Below, piece by piece: positions 54,713 to 62,958 of a DNA stretch of 64,000 nucleotides. The position numbers and the translations under genes were made by a program. The stretch lies in NCBI GenBank assembly GCA_017475035.1, contig JAFVGK010000130.1, forward strand, positions 1 to 64,000, given 5' to 3'. Numbering within the stretch: position 1 is the first letter of the stretch; each line of letters begins with the position of its first letter. Under the pieces are notes generated by a model, which did not search any database, was not told the DNA's origin, and was given only the letters and a program-made list of their open reading frames with translations. This stretch comes from Blautia sp. (GTDB taxonomy: Bacteria; Bacillota; Clostridia; Lachnospirales; Lachnospiraceae).

Positions 54713-54815
54713 AGAAGGGGACTGATTTAGTCTTCGGAAGCTCAACTGCCGAAGCAGCGGATTCGTCATCCGAAGACATTGAGTCAACTTACAAAACTGC
54801 GCTTTGGGAGGAGTG
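54713..54815 (+). repeat. RIR repeat 5' of ylxR
   Basis: AGAAGGGGACTGATTTAGTC, TTCGGAAGCTCAACTGCCGA, AGCAGCGGATTCGTCATCCG, AAGACATTGAGTCAACTTAC, AAAACTGCGCTTTGGGAGGA. GTCTTCGG (54730-54737) can pair with CCGAAG (54749-54754) or, more fully, with CCGAAGAC (54770-54777). It splits nusA from ylxR, which usually abut. Confidence 0.85.
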
Positions 54816-54823
54816 GATCTTTC

Positions 54824-55099
54824 ATGAAAACACCGAAAAAGATTCCCATGCGCCAATGTGTCGGCTGCAGGGAAATGAAAGAAAAGAAAGAACTGCTTCG
54901 TGTCCTTCGGACCGCCGAAGGTGAACTGTGTATCGATGAGACAGGGAGAAAAAATGGCAGAGGCGCTTATCTGTGCCGTTGTATCGACTGCTTTGCCAGA
55001 GCCAGAAAGAACCATGGCCTGGAGCGCTCCTTGAAGATGGAGATACCTGTGGAGCTGTATGACAGGCTGGCAAAGGAGATGGAAACGATTGGAATCTGA
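54824..55099 (+). CDS. ylxR: YlxR family RNA-binding protein
   Basis: 91-residue YlxR (DUF448) protein. MRQCVGCREMKEKKELLR and GRKNGRGAYLC are the diagnostic motifs; the four cysteines are of the usual type. Related proteins bind RNA or RNase P RNA. The ATG at 54824 is chosen because the upstream in-frame extension to 54779 consists of RIR repeat. GGGAGGAG lies about ten bases upstream, inside that repeat. Confidence 0.9.
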   Translation: MKTPKKIPMRQCVGCREMKEKKELLRVLRTAEGELCIDETGRKNGRGAYLCRCIDCFARARKNHGLERSLKMEIPVELYDRLAKEMETIGI

Positions 55100-55397
55100 C
55101 AGAGCCTTATCTATGCTGGGGCTTGCGGCAAGGGCAGGCAAGACGCCGAGCGGAGAGTTTGCGGTAGAAAAATCAATCAGATCCGGGAAGGCCAGGCTGG
55201 TTCTTCTGGCGGCAGATTCTTCGGAGAATACGCGTAAGAAATTTACGCAGATGTGTGAATTCGCCCGGATACCGCTGCTGCTTTATTCAGACAAAGAAAA
55301 ACTGGGCGCCGCGATCGGAAAGGATCTGCGGTCCAGCGTGGCGATCGAGGACGAGAACCTGGCTTTGGCTGTTCAAAGAAAGATATCGATGTCCTGA
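55089..55397 (+). CDS. ylxQ: L7Ae/YlxQ family ribosomal protein
   Basis: About 102 residues. SMLGLAARAGKTPSGEFAVEKSIRSG and LVLLAADSSENTRKK match the YlxQ/L7Ae kink-turn RNA-binding family always found between ylxR and infB. The best start is a TTG at 55089 (giving MESDRALSML) with AAGGAG upstream; it overlaps the ylxR stop by 11 nt. No ATG is well placed: one at 55059 would lie deep inside ylxR. Confidence 0.85.
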   Translation: MESDRALSMLGLAARAGKTPSGEFAVEKSIRSGKARLVLLAADSSENTRKKFTQMCEFARIPLLLYSDKEKLGAAIGKDLRSSVAIEDENLALAVQRKISMS

Positions 55398-55505
55398 ATG
55401 CCTCCGGGAAAATCGCGCGAAAGGCGTGTGGAGTCATGAACAGGGAAAATAATATAGTTACAAGTTTGCTTATGTGAGCTTTTGGGAAAGGAGCTGGATA
55501 TAACA

Positions 55506-58500
55506 TTGGATATGCCCAATAAAGACAAGCTGCTCAAAGCAGCTAAAATGGCGGAAAAGCAGGCGAAGGAAGCCGAAGCAGCAAGGGAAGCCGAGGAGAC
55601 AGCCGCTCCGAAAAAGAAGAAAAATATCCTCCGTGTGTACCATGCCCAGAACGCCAGTGATGGCGGCCGCAGGAAAAAAACGGAAGGTGTCCGAAAACAA
55701 AGACCGGTCGGAGCAAGGGTTGCTCCTGAAAAACAGGGAGCAGAACAGGTTCAGGCATCAGCCCGGAGCGAAGCGGAAGAGCTGAAAACTGCTGTGTCTG
55801 CCGCAAAAGCTGAAGCCATGAAAGAAGTGAAAGCCGCAGAAGCTCCTGTGGGAACACCGGCTCCGAAAGCAGTGAAAGCTGCGGATAGTGAGAAGGCTGA
55901 GGCAGCGAAATCAGAAAAGCCTGTGGAGATTGAAAAAACAGAGGCAGCAAAAGCAGAGAAGCCCGCTCAGGCCCCGAAAGCAGAAAAATCCGAAGATGCG
56001 GCAAAAGAAAAGCCTGCAAGAGAAGAAAAACCTGCGGAAACGCCAAAAGCCGGAAAATCCGTCGAAGAAGGAAAGACTGAGCCGGTAAAAGCCGGAAAAA
56101 CCGCTGAAGAGACAAAGACTGAGCCGGTCAAGGCAGATAAAACTGCAGATACGGCAAAAGCTGAGCCGGTCAAGGCAGAAAAAACTGCGGATACGGTAAA
56201 AGCTGAGCCGGTCAAGGCAGAGAAGCCTGTGGAGGTAAAAAAGACGGAACCGGAGAGGCCTGCTCAGGCGGCAGGTGCCGAGAAGAGTGGAGAGACGGCA
56301 AGGAAAGAGACTGCAAAAGCGGAGAAACCTGCGTCGGAAGTAAAAGCAGAGGCCGCGAAGACTGAGGAAAGCACAGCAGCCGCAGGCGGTTATGCGAAGG
56401 CTGACACAGGCAGCACGACGGCCGGCTCTGACAAAGGAAATGCGGGAACGGCCGCTTCTTCAAAACCGGAACAGGCAGGAGCCGGAACAGGAGCTCCACG
56501 CACACCCAGACCGCAAGGAGCCAGAACCTCGTCGCCTTCGGCGGGAGGCGGAAGGAGAGAGGGAATGCAGACGGCCAGAACAGGACAGGGCAGTGTCGGT
56601 TCTCAGCCCAGACAGACCTCTTCCGCTCAGCATTATCAGAACGAGACGCGATCCGGCCAGGAAGGCCGCCGCATGAGCGATGGAAGACCGTCTCAGGGAC
56701 AACGTCCCGTGCGCACGCAGGATGGCCGTCCGCCGAGACCCGCGGATCAGGGAACGAGCCGCGGATTTGTTCCGCGCTCTGCTGACGGACAGCGCCCTGC
56801 GCGCCCCGGTCAGGATAACAGACAGGGGCGTCCCGGAGCCGGTATGGGTCAGACGGGAGGCGGCTTCCGCACAGACAGCAGAAGCGGTGATTCCAGACCC
56901 GGACAGGCACGCGGCGGACAGACAAGGCGTGTCGGGGAGGCCTTCAGCCAGGAGCTTGGAAAGGCATCCAAGGACAGAGGAAGAGAACGGGATAAAAACA
57001 GGAAGAAAGATCTGGAGAAGACCAATAACCAGGCAAACGCAAAGAGCGGGCGTCAGGGTCAGGGCAGCCTGAAGAATCAGGCCAGAACCTCGAAGCCGTT
57101 GACGAAGCCTCATACGGCACCGAAGCCGGAGGAAAAGAAGCCGGAAATCAAGGAGATCACGATCCCTGAGACTTTGACGATCCGTGAACTGGCTGACGCC
57201 ATGAAGAAGCAGCCTTCCGAGATTGTGAAAAAGCTTTTCCTCCGCGGTGAGCTGGTTACGGTCAATTCCGAGATAGATTATGAGAAGGCTTCCGAAATCG
57301 CACTGGAATTTGATATCATTGCGGAAAAGGAAGTTCAGGTAGATGTCATTGAAGAGCTTCTGAAGGATGACGAGACGGAAAACGAGAGCGATCTTGTGCC
57401 AAGACCGCCGGTTGTCTGTGTGATGGGTCATGTTGACCATGGCAAGACCTCGCTGCTTGATTATATCAGAAATACGCATGTTACCAAGGGTGAAGCCGGC
57501 GGCATCACCCAGCATATCGGCGCATATGTGGTCAAGGTAGGAGATCAGAAGATTACCTTCCTGGATACGCCGGGACATGAGGCTTTTACCGCAATGCGTA
57601 TGCGAGGGGCGAATGCAACGGATATTGCCGTTCTGGTCGTCGCAGCGGATGACGGTGTCATGCCTCAGACGATTGAAGCCATCAGTCATGCAAAAGCCGC
57701 GGGCGTTGAGATTATTGTCGCGATCAATAAGATCGATAAACCGAGCGCAAACGTTGACAGAGTCAAGCAGGAATTATCAGAGCATGAGCTTGTCCCGGAG
57801 GATTGGGGAGGCCATGTACCGGTTGTACCGGTTTCTGCCCATACGGGAGAAGGCATTGATGATCTGCTGGAGATGATTTTGCTGACAGCCGAAATCAGCG
57901 AGCTTAAGGCAAATCCGAAGAGAGCCGCCAGGGGTCTTGTGATTGAGGCTAAGCTTGATAAGGGCAAAGGACCTGTCGCTACCATTCTGGTACAAAAAGG
58001 AACCCTGCATCAGGGTGATTTTATCGCGGCAGGATCATGCAGCGGCAAGGTCCGCGCGATGATGGACAATACCGGTGAACGGCTCAAGGATGCCGGTCCC
58101 TCCATGCCGGTCGAGATTCTGGGACTGAATGACGTTCCGAACGCAGGTGAGGTGCTGATGGCATTCCCGAGTGATAAAGAAGCAAAGGTATTTGCTGATA
58201 CCTTTGTTGCGGAAAACAAAAAGCACTTGCTGGAGGAGACGAAAGGAAAACTTTCTCTGGATAATCTGTTTGATCAGATCCAGGCAAGTGACCTTAAGGA
58301 GCTTCCGCTGATTGTCAAAGCAGATGTACAGGGTTCTGTGGAAGCCGTCCGGAACAGCCTGGTCAAACTGTCCAACGATGAGGTGGTTGTAAAGGTTATC
58401 CACGGCGGCGTCGGCGCGATTAATGAATCGGATGTCAGCCTTGCTGTGACGTCGAACGCGATCATTATCGGATTTAATGTGCGTCCGGATAATACCGCAA

Positions 58501-58901
58501 AACAGCTCGCGGAACAGGAAGGCGTTGACCTTCGCCTTTACAAGGTTATCTATCAGGCAATTACGGATGTGGAAGCGGCGATGAAGGGCATGCTTGATCC
58601 GATCTTTGAGGAGAAGGTGATCGGTCACGCGCAGGTACGTCAGTTGTTTAAAGCATCTGGGATCGGTACCATTGCGGGAAGCTATATCCTGGATGGTATT
58701 TTCCAGAGAAACTGCAAAGTACGTATCACGCATGAAGGTGAGCAGATTTATGAGGGCGAACTGGCATCCTTAAAGCGTTTTAAGGATGATGTCAAGGAAG
58801 TCAAGGCAGGCTATGAGTGTGGTCTTGTTTTCAGAGATTTCAATGATGTTCATGAGGATGATCTGATTGAAGCCTATATCATGGTTGAAGTACCCAGGTA
58901 A
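55506..58901 (+). CDS. infB: Translation initiation factor IF-2, with long disordered N-terminal region
   Basis: About 1131 residues. IF-2 is the GTPase that brings fMet-tRNA to the 30S subunit. The first ~550 residues are low complexity: Ala/Lys/Glu-Pro repeats ([11 protein letters not shown] type, ~185-250), then Gly/Arg/Gln-rich sequence. One IF2_N module ([20 protein letters not shown]) lies at ~552-600. The G domain has GHVDHGKT (~640), [12 protein letters not shown] and a SAH motif. Domains II-IV complete the protein. The start is ambiguous: GGGAAAGGAG at 55484-55493 best fits the TTG at 55506; ATG 55512 is possible. The usual N-terminal RVYELAKE-type module is not intact. Confidence 0.9.
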   Translation: MDMPNKDKLLKAAKMAEKQAKEAEAAREAEETAAPKKKKNILRVYHAQNASDGGRRKKTEGVRKQRPVGARVAPEKQGAEQVQASARSEAEELKTAVSAAKAEAMKEVKAAEAPVGTPAPKAVKAADSEKAEAAKSEKPVEIEKTEAAKAEKPAQAPKAEKSEDAAKEKPAREEKPAETPKAGKSVEEGKTEPVKAGKTAEETKTEPVKADKTADTAKAEPVKAEKTADTVKAEPVKAEKPVEVKKTEPERPAQAAGAEKSGETARKETAKAEKPASEVKAEAAKTEESTAAAGGYAKADTGSTTAGSDKGNAGTAASSKPEQAGAGTGAPRTPRPQGARTSSPSAGGGRREGMQTARTGQGSVGSQPRQTSSAQHYQNETRSGQEGRRMSDGRPSQGQRPVRTQDGRPPRPADQGTSRGFVPRSADGQRPARPGQDNRQGRPGAGMGQTGGGFRTDSRSGDSRPGQARGGQTRRVGEAFSQELGKASKDRGRERDKNRKKDLEKTNNQANAKSGRQGQGSLKNQARTSKPLTKPHTAPKPEEKKPEIKEITIPETLTIRELADAMKKQPSEIVKKLFLRGELVTVNSEIDYEKASEIALEFDIIAEKEVQVDVIEELLKDDETENESDLVPRPPVVCVMGHVDHGKTSLLDYIRNTHVTKGEAGGITQHIGAYVVKVGDQKITFLDTPGHEAFTAMRMRGANATDIAVLVVAADDGVMPQTIEAISHAKAAGVEIIVAINKIDKPSANVDRVKQELSEHELVPEDWGGHVPVVPVSAHTGEGIDDLLEMILLTAEISELKANPKRAARGLVIEAKLDKGKGPVATILVQKGTLHQGDFIAAGSCSGKVRAMMDNTGERLKDAGPSMPVEILGLNDVPNAGEVLMAFPSDKEAKVFADTFVAENKKHLLEETKGKLSLDNLFDQIQASDLKELPLIVKADVQGSVEAVRNSLVKLSNDEVVVKVIHGGVGAINESDVSLAVTSNAIIIGFNVRPDNTAKQLAEQEGVDLRLYKVIYQAITDVEAAMKGMLDPIFEEKVIGHAQVRQLFKASGIGTIAGSYILDGIFQRNCKVRITHEGEQIYEGELASLKRFKDDVKEVKAGYECGLVFRDFNDVHEDDLIEAYIMVEVPR
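56075..56240 (+). repeat. infB: In-frame ~48-nt tandem repeat in infB
   Basis: Three to four imperfect copies of a unit encoding [18 protein letters not shown] residues (ACTGAGCCGGTCAAGGCAGA and variants). They make up part of the disordered linker and are likely length-variable between strains. Confidence 0.75.
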
Positions 58902-58907
58902 AGCGCT

Positions 58908-58932
58908 GATGACCTTTTGTCGCCGGAATCAT
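58908..58932 (+). repeat. Repeat R5 between infB and rbfA
   Basis: GATGACCTTTTGTCGCCGGA then ATCAT, starting 6 nt after the infB stop. Two mismatches from 19122-19146. Confidence 0.75.
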
Positions 58933-59000
58933 AATGACAGGATTCAGAACAGAAAGCAGCTTTGCTGCAAACGGTTTGCTGAAAATAAGGGGTGACAGGA

Positions 59001-59453
59001 GTGAGAAAAAACAGCATTAAAAATACACGGATCAATGGGGAAGTCCAGAAAGAGCTTTCCCGGATTATCCGCAGCGAAGTAAAGGATCCCAGGATACATC
59101 CCATGACATCGGTACTGCGCGCTGTGGTGGCGCCGGATCTGAAAAGCTGCAAGGCTTATATCAGTGTACTGGGTAATGAGGAAGCGGTGAAGGAAACGCT
59201 TGCGGGACTTCGCGCGGCGGAAGGCTATATCCGGCGTGAACTTGCCCATGGACTGAACCTTCGGAATACGCCGGAAATTACTTTTCTGGCAGATGGTTCC
59301 ATTGCTTATGGCGTAAGCATGTCACACAGAATTGATGAAGTGATCCAGGCGGATCTGCGCTCAGCCGAGCTTCGGGGCGAAGAATCGGAGGAACAGGCGG
59401 AGGAGGAAATCAGCTTGAATTCGATCAGCCGCGGGGAGGATGAGGATGCATAA
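59001..59453 (+). CDS. rbfA: Ribosome-binding factor A
   Basis: 150-residue cold-shock/30S maturation factor. NTRINGEVQKELSRIIRSEV, DPRIHPMTSV and DLKSCKAYISVLG are the type II KH-fold signatures. The C-terminal ~25 residues are acidic. The GTG at 59001 has AAGGGGTG at six-base spacing; a GTG at 58992 lies within that site. It overlaps nrnA by eight bases. Confidence 0.92.
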   Translation: MRKNSIKNTRINGEVQKELSRIIRSEVKDPRIHPMTSVLRAVVAPDLKSCKAYISVLGNEEAVKETLAGLRAAEGYIRRELAHGLNLRNTPEITFLADGSIAYGVSMSHRIDEVIQADLRSAELRGEESEEQAEEEISLNSISRGEDEDA

Positions 59454-60426
59454 TGTTGAGGAGTTTCTTTCAGGTATAAAGACGATGGGGATCGCCGGCC
59501 ATATCCGTCCTGACGGAGATGCTGTGGGTTCGACGATGGCGCTGTATCTTTATGTTAAGAAATATCATCCGGAGATCCATGCGGATGTTTATCTTGATCA
59601 TCCCAATCCGGTTTTTCAGCAGATTGACCGGATCGATGAGATAAAAACGAGTGTGGATGAACCGGAAAAGATATATGATCTGTTCGTTGCCTGCGATGTC
59701 AGTTCTCAGGAACGTATTTCCGTAGGGGGAGAGCTGTTCGCGAACGCGAAAAAGACGGTTTGTATCGATCACCATATCAGCAATACAGGGTTTGCGGATA
59801 TCAATCATATCTGCGGTGAAATCGGTTCCTGCTGTGAAGTACTGTATAAACTGTTTGATTTCGAAAAAGTAACCTGTGATATAGCGACGGCTCTTTATAC
59901 CGGCATGATTCACGATACCGGCGTATTTCAATATCCGAATACCACTGCCGAGACTTTACGTATAGCCGCTGCGTTAGTGGAAACGGGAGTACCGTTCAGC
60001 CGGATTATTGAGGAATCCTTTTATCAGAAGTCCTATGTACAGAACCAGGTCATGGGCAGGGTGCTTGCGGAAAGCATCATGATGATGGAGGGAAAATGCA
60101 TTGTCGGTTATCTGCGGCGCAGGGATCTTATTTTCTATGGAGTAACCGGTACGGATCTGGATGGTGTGGTGAGCCAGCTTCGTTATACAAAGGGAATTGA
60201 AGTGGCAATGTTCCTCTACGAGACGGCGCCGCAGACATTTAAGGTTTCTCTCCGTTCCACCGGCCGCCTGGATGTCAGCAAGGTTGCGTCTTACTTTGGC
60301 GGAGGCGGTCATGAGGCGGCCGCCGGCTGTGAGATGGAAGGCTCCGTACATGATGCGATTAATAACATCACGGCGCAGATCTCCAGGCAGCTGGATGAAT
60401 TGGAAAGGAAAGCCTCAGAGGAATGA
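59446..60426 (+). CDS. nrnA: NrnA-like nanoRNase/pAp phosphatase (DHH family)
   Basis: 326-residue DHH/DHHA1 phosphoesterase that degrades very short RNAs and 3'-phosphoadenosine 5'-phosphate. GHIRPDGDAVGS (~16-27), CDVSSQER, DHHISN (~106-111) and MIHDTGVF (~155-162) are the metal-binding motifs; GGGHEAAAGC (~285-294) is the DHHA1 signature. The ATG at 59446 has GGGGAGG six bases upstream and overlaps the rbfA stop, indicating translational coupling. Confidence 0.92.
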   Translation: MHNVEEFLSGIKTMGIAGHIRPDGDAVGSTMALYLYVKKYHPEIHADVYLDHPNPVFQQIDRIDEIKTSVDEPEKIYDLFVACDVSSQERISVGGELFANAKKTVCIDHHISNTGFADINHICGEIGSCCEVLYKLFDFEKVTCDIATALYTGMIHDTGVFQYPNTTAETLRIAAALVETGVPFSRIIEESFYQKSYVQNQVMGRVLAESIMMMEGKCIVGYLRRRDLIFYGVTGTDLDGVVSQLRYTKGIEVAMFLYETAPQTFKVSLRSTGRLDVSKVASYFGGGGHEAAAGCEMEGSVHDAINNITAQISRQLDELERKASEE

Positions 60427-60442
60427 GAGGGATCGTAATACT

Positions 60443-61312
60443 TTGGACGGGATGCTGAACATTCGAAAAGAAGCAGGGTACACGTCCCATGACGTTGTCG
60501 CAAAGCTGCGGAGAATTCTTGGAATCAGACGGATCGGCCATACAGGAACGCTGGATCCGGCTGCGACAGGCGTGCTGCCCGTTGCCGTCGGAAAGGCGAC
60601 GAAGCTGGTAGATCTGATCGCGGATCGCGATAAGAGCTATGAAGCCGTGATGAGGCTGGGCGTTGTGACCGATACGCAGGATATGACGGGAACCATCCTG
60701 GAAACAAGGGAGGCTGCTGTCGATGAGGCGACGGTACGCAGAGTCTGCGCTTCTTTTGTCGGCGAGCTGGAACAGATTCCTCCCATGTATTCGGCTGTCC
60801 GGGTCGGAGGCAGGCATCTTTATGAGCTTGCAAGGGAAGGAAAGGTCATCGAACGCAGACCAAGAAAAATAACGGTTTATGGAGTCGAGGTGCTTTCTGC
60901 CACGCTGCCGCTTGTGAAGCTTTCTGTAACCTGCAGCAAAGGGACCTATATCCGCACATTGTGTCATGACATCGGCAATGCGCTGGGATGCGGCGGCAGT
61001 ATGGAAACACTGGTACGGACCCGGGTGGGAGAGTTTTTGCTGGAAGACAGTGTGACGATCGGCGAGCTGGAAAAGATTTTTGAGAAAGGGGAGGAATATC
61101 TCCCTCTCAGAAAGATCGACGAGATTCTGGATGCATACCCCAGGGTGGTTTGCCCAAGGGAACAGGATCGTTTGCTCCAGAACGGAAATCCTCTTTCCAT
61201 GGAGCCGTCAGCAGCAGGGAGGGTAAGGATGTACGCCAGCGATGGGAGCTTTCGGGCGGTATATGAGTGGAAGGCGGATCGAAATTGTTATATGCCTGTG
61301 ACAATGTTCTGA
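60443..61312 (+). CDS. truB: tRNA pseudouridine(55) synthase
   Basis: 289-residue enzyme that makes pseudouridine 55 in the T loop of tRNAs. GMLNIRKEAGYTSHDVV, GHTGTLDPAATGVL (catalytic Asp38) and KGTYIRTLCHDIG are diagnostic. A PUA-like C-terminal part follows. The start is a TTG at 60443 (MDGMLNIRKE, as in the family) with GAGAGG upstream; the first ATG, at 60452, is too far from that site. Lies 16 nt after nrnA. Confidence 0.92.
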   Translation: MDGMLNIRKEAGYTSHDVVAKLRRILGIRRIGHTGTLDPAATGVLPVAVGKATKLVDLIADRDKSYEAVMRLGVVTDTQDMTGTILETREAAVDEATVRRVCASFVGELEQIPPMYSAVRVGGRHLYELAREGKVIERRPRKITVYGVEVLSATLPLVKLSVTCSKGTYIRTLCHDIGNALGCGGSMETLVRTRVGEFLLEDSVTIGELEKIFEKGEEYLPLRKIDEILDAYPRVVCPREQDRLLQNGNPLSMEPSAAGRVRMYASDGSFRAVYEWKADRNCYMPVTMF

Positions 61313-61322
61313 TGGAAAGATC

Positions 61323-62237
61323 ATGGAAGAGATAAGAGTGGAAGGCGGATATCCGCACCTGAACGATACCGCCGTTACATTGGGTAAATTTGACGGCATT
61401 CACCGGGGACATCTGCGCCTGGCGAAGAACGTGATTGCCCGCAAAGAGGAAGGGAAGAAAGCAGTTCTGTTTGCTATTGAGGTGACGGATCATATGATTC
61501 TGTCTCACAGGGAACGCAAAGCGCTCCTTGAAGAGCTTGGTATTGATATTCTGATGGAGTGCCCGCTGACCGATGAATTTCGGCGGATGAAGGCGGAAAC
61601 CTTTGTCAGTGAGGTGCTGGTTGGAGATCTGGGAACTTCCTTTGTGACTGTGGGTGAGGATTACCGGTTTGGTTTTGAAAGGAAAGGAACTCCGCAGCTG
61701 CTTGAAAGGCTTGGGGAAAAGTATGGATTTGAAGTAGAAATCGTGCCCAGGGAAATGGATGGCCGCCGTAAGATCAGCAGTACTTATGTGAGAGAAGAGC
61801 TGCGGCTGGGTAATATGGAAAAAGTCACCTCTTTGATGGGCAGGCCTTATTTCGTCCTGGGCGAAGTGGTTCACGGTCAGGGACTGGGGCACAAAAAGCT
61901 TCTGCCTACTATTAATATGATTCCGGACGAAGAAAAGATTCTTCCTCCTTTTGGGGTGTACGCTTCCGTGTTGCATATCGGAAAAAAGACGTATCAGGGA
62001 ATGACGAATATCGGGACAAAACCAACGGTAGGCAGCGAGATCGTCGGAATAGAAACGAATCTGTTTGATTGTGACGAAAATCTCTATGGGGCCTCGTGCA
62101 GGCTGGAGCTATTTCATTTTTTGCGGCCGGAACAACGCTTTACAGGACTGGACGCACTGCGCAGGCAGCTTGCCGCAGACGAAAAAAATACGCGGGAATA
62201 TTTTGACTTGACTGTTTACAGAACGGAACCCGTGTGA
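61323..62237 (+). CDS. ribF: Bifunctional riboflavin kinase/FAD synthetase
   Basis: 304-residue enzyme converting riboflavin to FMN and then FAD. The N-terminal adenylyltransferase domain has LGKFDGIHRGH (~20-30), VGEDYRFGFERKG (~114-126) and ISSTYVREEL. The C-terminal kinase domain (~180-304) has GHKKLLPTINM, PPFGVYAS and MTNIGTKPTV. Full length. The promoter of the following rpsO gene overlaps its 3' end. Confidence 0.94.
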   Translation: MEEIRVEGGYPHLNDTAVTLGKFDGIHRGHLRLAKNVIARKEEGKKAVLFAIEVTDHMILSHRERKALLEELGIDILMECPLTDEFRRMKAETFVSEVLVGDLGTSFVTVGEDYRFGFERKGTPQLLERLGEKYGFEVEIVPREMDGRRKISSTYVREELRLGNMEKVTSLMGRPYFVLGEVVHGQGLGHKKLLPTINMIPDEEKILPPFGVYASVLHIGKKTYQGMTNIGTKPTVGSEIVGIETNLFDCDENLYGASCRLELFHFLRPEQRFTGLDALRRQLAADEKNTREYFDLTVYRTEPV

Positions 62238-62243
62238 TATACT
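62215..62243 (+). promoter_or_regulatory. rpsO: Promoter of rpsO inside the end of ribF
   Basis: TTTACA (62215-62220), 17-nt spacer, TATACT (62238-62243). It gives rpsO its own transcript with a leader of about 175 nt. Confidence 0.7.
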
Positions 62244-62249
62244 ATAGCA

Positions 62250-62424
62250 GGTTTGTGCCGGAAGGGATGAACGCGACCTTCAGGGCGCGCAGACCCAGGC
62301 AGGAAAAATTCTTTTTCCTGATCGACAGATTGCCCACGTTCGGTATCCGGACACTCCGACCGATGCTTAATGTGCGGAAAGACTTTCGATAAAACAAATA
62401 AGAAATGAGATTGAGGAGGAAAAC
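62250..62424 (+). promoter_or_regulatory. rpsO: Structured rpsO leader, possible S15 autoregulatory element
   Basis: The untranslated leader contains the hairpin CAGGAAAAA-TTC-TTTTTCCTG (62300-62320), the longer-range pair GGCA (62298) with TTGCC, and the arms TCCGGACACTCCGACCGA. S15 commonly represses its own mRNA in bacteria through varied leader structures; that this leader works so is inferred. Confidence 0.4.
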
Positions 62425-62691
62425 ATGGTAACAAAAGAGAGAAAAGCTGAGATTATTAAGGAATATGGCCGTACTGAGGGCGACACCGGTTCACCGGAGG
62501 TACAGGTTGCTATTTTGACTGCCAGGATCCAGGAGCTGAACGCCCATCTTCAGAACAACCACAAGGATCATCATTCCCGCCGTGGTCTGTTAAAGATGGT
62601 CGGTGCAAGACGTCGTCTGCTTGCTTATCTCAAGGACAAGGATATTGAGAGATATCGTAAGCTGATTGAGAGACTTGGCCTCAGAAAGTAA
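62425..62691 (+). CDS. rpsO: 30S ribosomal protein S15
   Basis: 88-residue S15, binding 16S rRNA in the platform of the small subunit. [40 protein letters not shown] and [12 protein letters not shown] are universal S15 motifs. GAGGAGG precedes the ATG. It has its own promoter and is followed by a terminator, then pnp. Confidence 0.97.
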   Translation: MVTKERKAEIIKEYGRTEGDTGSPEVQVAILTARIQELNAHLQNNHKDHHSRRGLLKMVGARRRLLAYLKDKDIERYRKLIERLGLRK

Positions 62692-62701
62692 GATTTTATC
62701 G

Positions 62702-62738
62702 CAGGGCGGATTAATGCAGAGTTATCCGCCCTGTTTGG
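62702..62738 (+). terminator. Terminator after rpsO
   Basis: CAGGGCGGAT (62702-62711) and ATCCGCCCTG (62724-62733), perfect 10 bp, followed by TTTGG. The T-run is short, so read-through into pnp is likely. Confidence 0.7.
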
Positions 62739-62783
62739 ATTTCTGCCGGTTCTGCTGCATGATTGCCTCAGGCAGTTGTTTCA

Positions 62784-62868
62784 TATAACTGCTTATACCG
62801 CGGCGAAGGTCTGCAGCCGGCAGTGAATTTCATTCGCGGGTATAAGAGGACATGGGTTCCGGGACTTC
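62784..62868 (+). repeat. Repeat R3 5' of pnp
   Basis: ATAACTGCTTATACCGCGGC, GGCAGTGAATTTCATTCGCG, GGTATAAGAGGACATGGGTT and CCGGGA match the second half of the R3 unit at 53346-53455. Confidence 0.55.
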
Positions 62869-62903
62869 TAAAAAGCGCATCACACAGTCTGGTGCTTTTT
62901 TTA
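62869..62903 (+). terminator. Terminator-like hairpin in the pnp leader
   Basis: AAAAAGC (62870-62876) pairs with GCTTTTT (62894-62900), with ATCA/TGGT inside, and a run of seven T follows. Two small palindromes come next: GGACATGTCC (62912-62921) and AAAACTT-AAG-AAGTTTT near the ribosome binding site. Together they suggest leader control of pnp. Confidence 0.6.
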
Positions 62904-62958
62904 GTTGTTTCGGACATGTCCTGAAAACTTAAGAAGTTTTATTTTAAGGAGTGTGAAC

